From Kibdelosporangium persicum (lineage in GTDB: Bacteria; Actinomycetota; Actinomycetes; Mycobacteriales; Pseudonocardiaceae), in the NCBI RefSeq assembly GCF_013280595.1, contig NZ_JAAATY010000027.1, positions 1-64,000 on the forward strand: a stretch of 64,000 bases of DNA, read 5' to 3'. Within the stretch, counting starts at the first letter, position 1. The number at the start of each line of letters is the position of its first letter. The position numbers and the translations under genes were made by a program. The notes under the pieces are model-generated. The model was not told the DNA's origin, did not search any database, and saw nothing but the letters and a program-made list of their open reading frames with translations. This document shows, in pieces, positions 60,128-64,000 of this stretch.

Positions 60128-62092
60128 TTAGCGGACTTTGCGGACGAGGTTGGTGTAGCCGGCGATGGCGAGCGTGGCCAGGGCCCAGAGGGTGGCTTGC
60201 AGGAGCCAGATGGTGGCGGTGAACCATTGGCCTGCGGTGCTGGTGGTGTCCAGGTCGCAGCGGGTTCGCACGCCGGTGGAGGCGAGGGGCAGGCCGCGGT
60301 CGATGCCAAGTCCGATTTGTTCGACCAAGGAGCACTGCGCAGGCGCGGATGTAGTGGTCGCGGGCGGGCTCACTGGTTGCGTGGGCTGAGTGCTTGGTTG
60401 GGGCGGGCGTTGGGCGGCGTGCTGACCGTTGGTGGTGGGGGTGTTACCGGCCCACACGCCCAGTGCTCCCGCAAGGGCCAGGACGGCTAGAAGGGCGAGG
60501 GCGATGCGGCCGGTGCGGTAGCCATACCCGCCCAGTGCGCCCCAGGTTGCGTGCAGCGTGCGGCGGAGCGGGCCGCCAAGATCACCCCGAACACGGTGAT
60601 CTTGTTGTTGGACGATGAGAATCTGGCGGCTGTCGCGGTCGTGTCCGGCGGCGGTACGTACCGCGGCCAATTGCTGGTAGGGCTGTGGCCGGTAGTCGGA
60701 GGTGTGGTGACGCAGCAGGTGTAGCCACTGACCCCACGACACCTCAGCCAGATCGGTGTAGGTGAACCCGTTCAGGCCGATCACACGGTCGGAGTCCGGG
60801 CACGTTCGGCTCACCTCCCGTCGGCCGGACGGACACATGACGCTGGCGGGCAGAACCAGCAACGAACAGCGCGCATTAGCCACGTTCAGCGTAGGTCCGG
60901 TCTTGTTGCTCAATTGGGCCGTGCTGAGGTCGAGTCGGCCGGTGATGTGGGCGCCGAGCAGTCGGACGGCGCTGTGCTCGCCTTCCCCGGTCGCGGTGAA
61001 CCCTTCCCGCAAGAACAGGCTGCCGTCGACCCGGAGCCTGTCCGCGCCCAGGGCCGGTCCGGTGTCGTTGGTCAAGCGGGCCGTGCTGAGGTCGAGTGAG
61101 CCGGTGATGTGGGCGCCGGGCAGTCGGACGGCGCTGTGCTCGCCTTCCCCGGTCGCGGTGAACCCTTCCCGCAAGAATAGGTCACCGTCGACCCGGAGCC
61201 TGTCCGCGCCCAGGGCGGGTCCGGTGACGTTGCTCAGCTGTGCGCCATCGAATTCAGCGTTTCCACTGATTGCGGCGCCGAGCAATCGGACGGCGCCGAG
61301 TTCCCCTGCGCCGGTCGCGGTGAGCCCGTTGCGCAAGAACAGGTCACCGTCGACCCGGAGCCCGTCCGCGTACAGGGCGGGTCCGGTGCCGTTGGTCAAC
61401 CGGGCCGTGCTGAGGCTTAGTTGGCCCGTGATGTGGGCGCCGAGCATTCGGACGGCGCCGAATTCGCCTGTGCCGACGGCTGTGAACCCTTCCTGCAGGA
61501 ACAGGCCGCCGTCGACCTGGAGCCTGTCCGCGTTCAGGGCGGGTCCGGTGTCGTTGGTCAAGCGGGCCGTGCTGAGGTCGAGTGAGCCGGTGATGTGCGC
61601 GTCGAGCAGTCGGACGGCGCCGTGTTCACCTGTGCCGGTCGCGGCGAATCCCTCTGTCAAGATCAGGTCGCCCTCGACCCGCAGACCTTGCGCGTCTAGT
61701 ACGGACAGGTTGCAGCCGGTCAGCGTCAGCCAGGGCAGGCGTGCACGGCGGAATTGTGCGGACTGGTCGATCACGCAGCGGTGAAGTACAAGGCCGACGT
61801 CGGCTTTGACATGGTTGGCGTCGAATTCGCCGGTGACCCGTGCCCCAGTAAGGCGGACCCCTCGAGGGTCCAGGTCTCCGTGCCAGCCCAGCAGCAGTTC
61901 CCGCAGCAACCTGGCGCGTACCAGATGGTCTGGACTGGTTGACGTTCGTAGTTCGTCCACTTCAAGGCGGCTGCATACCCGTTGCCGGCCACGGCGGGCG
62001 GCGTCGATCAACGCCCGCTCAGTCTCGGTGAGATCGGTCAGCACGCCAGGACGCGCGGCCGGGTCCGCGCCAGTAGCTACCACACCCGGCAT
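60128..62092 (-). CDS. Membrane-anchored repeat protein
   Basis: A ~654-residue protein. Residues ~145-415 are five tandem 54-residue repeats built on VRLLGAHITGSLDLSTARLT and GALxADRLRVDGDLFLREGF, which resemble the right-handed beta-helix repeats of pentapeptide-like or bactofilin-like proteins. A His/Arg-rich linker, one strongly hydrophobic helix (ALALLAVLALAGALGVWAG), a Pro/Thr/Gln-rich stretch and a final hydrophobic helix follow. This suggests a cytoplasmic beta-helix with a C-terminal membrane anchor. ATG 62092 is proposed; the frame is open to 62221. Function unknown and not obviously tied to the cluster. Confidence 0.65.
   Translation of the reverse strand: MPGVVATGADPAARPGVLTDLTETERALIDAARRGRQRVCSRLEVDELRTSTSPDHLVRARLLRELLLGWHGDLDPRGVRLTGARVTGEFDANHVKADVGLVLHRCVIDQSAQFRRARLPWLTLTGCNLSVLDAQGLRVEGDLILTEGFAATGTGEHGAVRLLDAHITGSLDLSTARLTNDTGPALNADRLQVDGGLFLQEGFTAVGTGEFGAVRMLGAHITGQLSLSTARLTNGTGPALYADGLRVDGDLFLRNGLTATGAGELGAVRLLGAAISGNAEFDGAQLSNVTGPALGADRLRVDGDLFLREGFTATGEGEHSAVRLPGAHITGSLDLSTARLTNDTGPALGADRLRVDGSLFLREGFTATGEGEHSAVRLLGAHITGRLDLSTAQLSNKTGPTLNVANARCSLLVLPASVMCPSGRREVSRTCPDSDRVIGLNGFTYTDLAEVSWGQWLHLLRHHTSDYRPQPYQQLAAVRTAAGHDRDSRQILIVQQQDHRVRGDLGGPLRRTLHATWGALGGYGYRTGRIALALLAVLALAGALGVWAGNTPTTNGQHAAQRPPQPSTQPTQPVSPPATTTSAPAQCSLVEQIGLGIDRGLPLASTGVRTRCDLDTTSTAGQWFTATIWLLQATLWALATLAIAGYTNLVRKVR
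60890..61690. repeat. Five tandem 162-bp coding repeats
   Basis: Units recur every 162 bases; for example the same ARLT codons fall at 60917 and 61079, and again near 61405 and 61567. The copies around 60960-61020 and 61125-61180 are almost identical, while the middle copy (about 61240) is diverged. The number of units could change by recombination or be mis-assembled from short reads. Confidence 0.8.
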
Positions 62093-62382
62093 GGTGCACC
62101 AGAGATGCGGTTCGGTACACGGCGCCTCGACAGCGGCACGTCCCTGGACACTTATCGGATGCGCTAACCGGTCTTCGACTATGCGACCGGCTATTGAGTC
62201 GAGTGCTGACCATCCGCTCAAGAAAGCTGTTCTGGATCATTTGATCAATACTGGAGGCCAGGACGCGGTACAGCCTTTGGTGGCCCCCACAAGGCGGCCG
62301 TGTCGTAGTCGCCGTCCCACCGGCGGGATAGCATCCGACCGACGGCGGCAGCCGATCCTTCGCTTGTCCTGAGCTGGTGTGG

Positions 62383-63318
62383 TCAGGAGCATGTCCAGGT
62401 GGCTGGTACCCAGGTTCGGTCGTCTGCTGACCTGCGCTGCCCGGCGAGTTCGCCGGTCTCCATCACCGCGTAAACCCGTTCACCGGCAGGGACATTGCCG
62501 ACGAAGGTGGCCTCGCGCCACACGCCCAGTGTCCCCGCGGTGCCGCCTGTCGGGGTGTACCAGGCAACGAGCTGCCCGCGGGAGTTGATGCCTCGAGGAG
62601 TGGGGCGGTTTTGAGCCTCGTATCGGTATACCAGGCTTCCCATGGTGTCCCACTTGTGCATGCCGGTGTAGTCGCCGAACGTGTGGCCGAGAGCGTGACC
62701 GTGTTGGAACAGCTGGACTTGGAGGTTGGGCGAACCGGCGAGCCGGCTGGTGGTCCCGTCCGGCGACCACACCAACCCTTTCTCTGTCACCACGTGGCCC
62801 GCATTGTCGATGCCGACTGCCACGTCGTCGGCGATGATCTGGTAGGTGCCGGGCTGGTTCCGCTTCCATACGACGCTGCGGTAGGGCACCGGGAAGCCGT
62901 AGGCGATACCGACGATGTCGCCCGCATCGTTGATGGCGCTGGCAGACGCGTCGCTCCCAGGAGGGCTGGGAAGCGTCTGGAACGAACCGTCACGGTACAC
63001 GAACGCCGTGCGCGAACGCCCGTCCCAGCCAACGATTTCGCCACTGCCGTTGACGCCGGAGACATCGATGGAGGTGCTGACTGGAGCATCCACATCGACG
63101 AGTTCGCCGTTATGCCAGAGCAGCAACATTCCGTTGGTCGCCTGACCGGCCAGGTAGCCGTTCGACCCTGCCGCCCACACCGCGCCGCCTGTCACACCCG
63201 CTGGCAGCGGCAGATACGACGGCGTCCACGTGCACAGATCCTGAGTCTGGGCCTGCACGGGAACGGCCCCCGCCATCAATAACGAGAACGCCGCACAAAC
63301 GGCCATCATGCTACGCAT
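62383..63318 (-). CDS. Secreted HAF-like repeat protein
   Basis: A 311-residue exported protein. A Sec signal peptide is clear (MRSMMAVCAAFSLLMAGA, cut probably after VQAQ). The mature part has short repeats of the form SGVNGSGEIVGW, SAINDAGDIVGIAYG and VGIDNAGHVVT, alternating with YRDGSFQTL and WSPDGTTSRL, the pattern of HAF-type beta-propeller or strand-repeat proteins. ATG 63318 is preceded by GGGGGTCAG. No enzyme motif was recognised. Flanking genes offer no functional clue. Confidence 0.7.
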   Translation of the reverse strand: MRSMMAVCAAFSLLMAGAVPVQAQTQDLCTWTPSYLPLPAGVTGGAVWAAGSNGYLAGQATNGMLLLWHNGELVDVDAPVSTSIDVSGVNGSGEIVGWDGRSRTAFVYRDGSFQTLPSPPGSDASASAINDAGDIVGIAYGFPVPYRSVVWKRNQPGTYQIIADDVAVGIDNAGHVVTEKGLVWSPDGTTSRLAGSPNLQVQLFQHGHALGHTFGDYTGMHKWDTMGSLVYRYEAQNRPTPRGINSRGQLVAWYTPTGGTAGTLGVWREATFVGNVPAGERVYAVMETGELAGQRRSADDRTWVPATWTCS

Positions 63319-63720
63319 CTGACCCCCAAGAAAGTATGCTACCGCAATGCTCGGAACGTACCACGTCAGTGACTTGTCGCACCATCGTTCACGTTTCTGA
63401 GGCGCATTCATGAAACGGCGGGGCGGACGGACGCCGGCTCGCTACGTCATGTGGGCTATTGCGGTTGTTGGCTTCGTGAACGTCTGACAAGGAAACGGCG
63501 GATTGTGACTGCGCCGCCCGCCTTCCCTGCACGATTCCCAGCACTGCGGGTCGGCGCACCTGGCGGCAGGGACGGCCGCGGCTCGTGTGGCCCCGGAACA
63601 GTGGATCGGTCACTGGCGGTGTATGGGCTTCACGAGCCGCCCGAGGACGATAATGCACATCCGAGCGCGTGGAAGCCGGTCCGAAGCAGCGTCCCTACCG
63701 GACCGAGCAGCATAGATCGC
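63319..63720. other. Intergenic region with no recognised feature
   Basis: About 400 bases upstream of the secreted-protein gene. Short frames on both strands lack recognisable products. The part nearest 63319-63400 is AT-richer and may hold the promoter of the secreted protein. Nothing else is evident. Confidence 0.35.
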
Positions 63721-63918
63721 TCACTCGGGATTCCCGGGTGGAGCGTCGTCGCAGTCGGTCGCCATCCCGCGGTGGCACCCTGCGGCCGAGGACGTATGGC
63801 CACCCTTCTCGGTATGGCTCAGCTCCATTGTCCTTACCGTCGGTGAGCCACCTTCATCAGTACGAGTGATTGCGGTTCCCGGACCGGGGAAACCCCCTGG
63901 CGCCACAAGGGAGTCCAT
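63721..63918 (-). CDS. Possible small protein, unknown
   Basis: A 65-residue frame starting MDSLVAPGGFPGPG and ending DDAPPGNPE, with CAGGAG seven bases before the ATG. Its start is one base from the stop of a frame that enters from the window edge, a coupled-operon arrangement. The sequence is Gly/Pro/Thr-rich with two Cys and matches no family I know. It may be a small regulatory or precursor peptide, or chance. Confidence 0.25.
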   Translation of the reverse strand: MDSLVAPGGFPGPGTAITRTDEGGSPTVRTMELSHTEKGGHTSSAAGCHRGMATDCDDAPPGNPE

Positions 63919-63919
63919 G

Positions 63920-64000
63920 TCAGGCTCCTGGTGCGAAGCAGTCGGACAGGATTCGAGCGGTCCGTTCCGCGTCGGTACTCCCGGCAACCGCTGTCCCGGA
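63920..64000 (-). CDS. C-terminal fragment of a gene entering from the right edge (tentative)
   Basis: An open frame from the edge ends with SDCFAPGA and a TGA at 63920-63922. Only about 26 residues are visible, too few to identify it. It is reported because the small downstream frame appears coupled to its stop. Confidence 0.2.
   Translation of the reverse strand, partial: SGTAVAGSTDAERTARILSDCFAPGA

Noticed and set aside
59776-60222. Plus-strand frame after the exporter operon
   Set aside because: It overlaps the end of the repeat-protein gene, is Arg/Pro-rich and has no motif, consistent with a shadow frame.
1-64000. CRISPR array, rRNA genes, riboswitch or replication origin
   Set aside because: No regularly spaced short repeats, rRNA signatures or DnaA-box clusters were seen on reading the window.

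Overview
The window is high-GC actinomycete DNA: GTG and TTG starts, ATGA/GTGA stop-start overlaps, rare TTA codons and an F420-type reductase. Habits such as 'tccacagtgg' at Ser-Thr-Val codons suggest a Pseudonocardiales-like genome, but that placement is soft. No rRNA, complete tRNA, CRISPR array or replication origin is visible.

Left flank (1-15.0 kb). An IS1380-type transposase is followed by a three-gene molybdenum hydroxylase operon (2Fe-2S, FAD/4Fe-4S and molybdopterin subunits). Next is a four-gene minus-strand operon: a TPR-like protein, a CHAT-domain protease broken by a one-base frameshift, a CBS-like protein and a membrane protein. This looks like a peptide-signalling or conflict module. 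The 3' half of a tRNA-Pro-like gene with a perfect terminator hairpin lies at 11.18-11.26 kb and marks a possible integration site. An MMPL exporter and lgt follow.

Centre (15.0-59.8 kb): one large biosynthetic gene cluster that I cannot match to a known product. Four chemical modules are visible. (a) A C7-cyclitol module has a 2-epi-5-epi-valiolone-synthase-like cyclase, a radical SAM enzyme, a cupin and two DegT aminotransferases. (b) A 4-alkyl-L-proline module resembles that of lincomycin, hormaomycin and pyrrolobenzodiazepines: heme L-tyrosine hydroxylase (LmbB2 type), L-DOPA 2,3-dioxygenase (LmbB1 type), GGT-like C-C hydrolase (LmbA type), F420 reductase (LmbY type), methyltransferases, an adenylation protein (LmbC type) and an LmbU-type regulator. 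(c) Carrier-protein acyl modules of butirosin style have AMP ligases, a PLP decarboxylase, three carrier domains, two acyl-CoA-dehydrogenase-like proteins, a PPTase, three BtrH/CcbD-like cysteine acyltransferases and two free-standing condensation-like proteins. (d) A TrpB-AMP-ligase fusion is coupled to a HydE/PylB-like radical SAM enzyme. Tailoring genes include a P450, a glycosyltransferase, a cis-proline-hydroxylase-type oxygenase, a PhyH oxygenase, an ATP-grasp ligase and a LanB-like enzyme. Candidate self-protection comes from an AlkZ-like DNA-glycosylase homologue, an ABC exporter and a VOC protein.

Control of the cluster can be read in the DNA. A SARP gene is fused in frame to a carrier protein. 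Back-to-back arrays of 'TACA' heptamers at 11-bp spacing, the classical SARP box, sit in four divergent intergenic regions (18.2, 24.9, 36.6 and 57.15 kb) and would drive most operons. The SARP and at least five biosynthetic genes carry TTA codons, implying bldA-type developmental control. A LuxR-type orphan regulator and the LmbU homologue add further layers. The most economical reading is a hybrid in which a C7 aminocyclitol is acylated by alkylproline and other carrier-bound acyl units, possibly giving a DNA-damaging product. That is inference.

Right flank (59.8-64 kb): a membrane-anchored protein with five 54-residue repeats, a secreted HAF-like repeat protein, and a weak small ORF at the edge.
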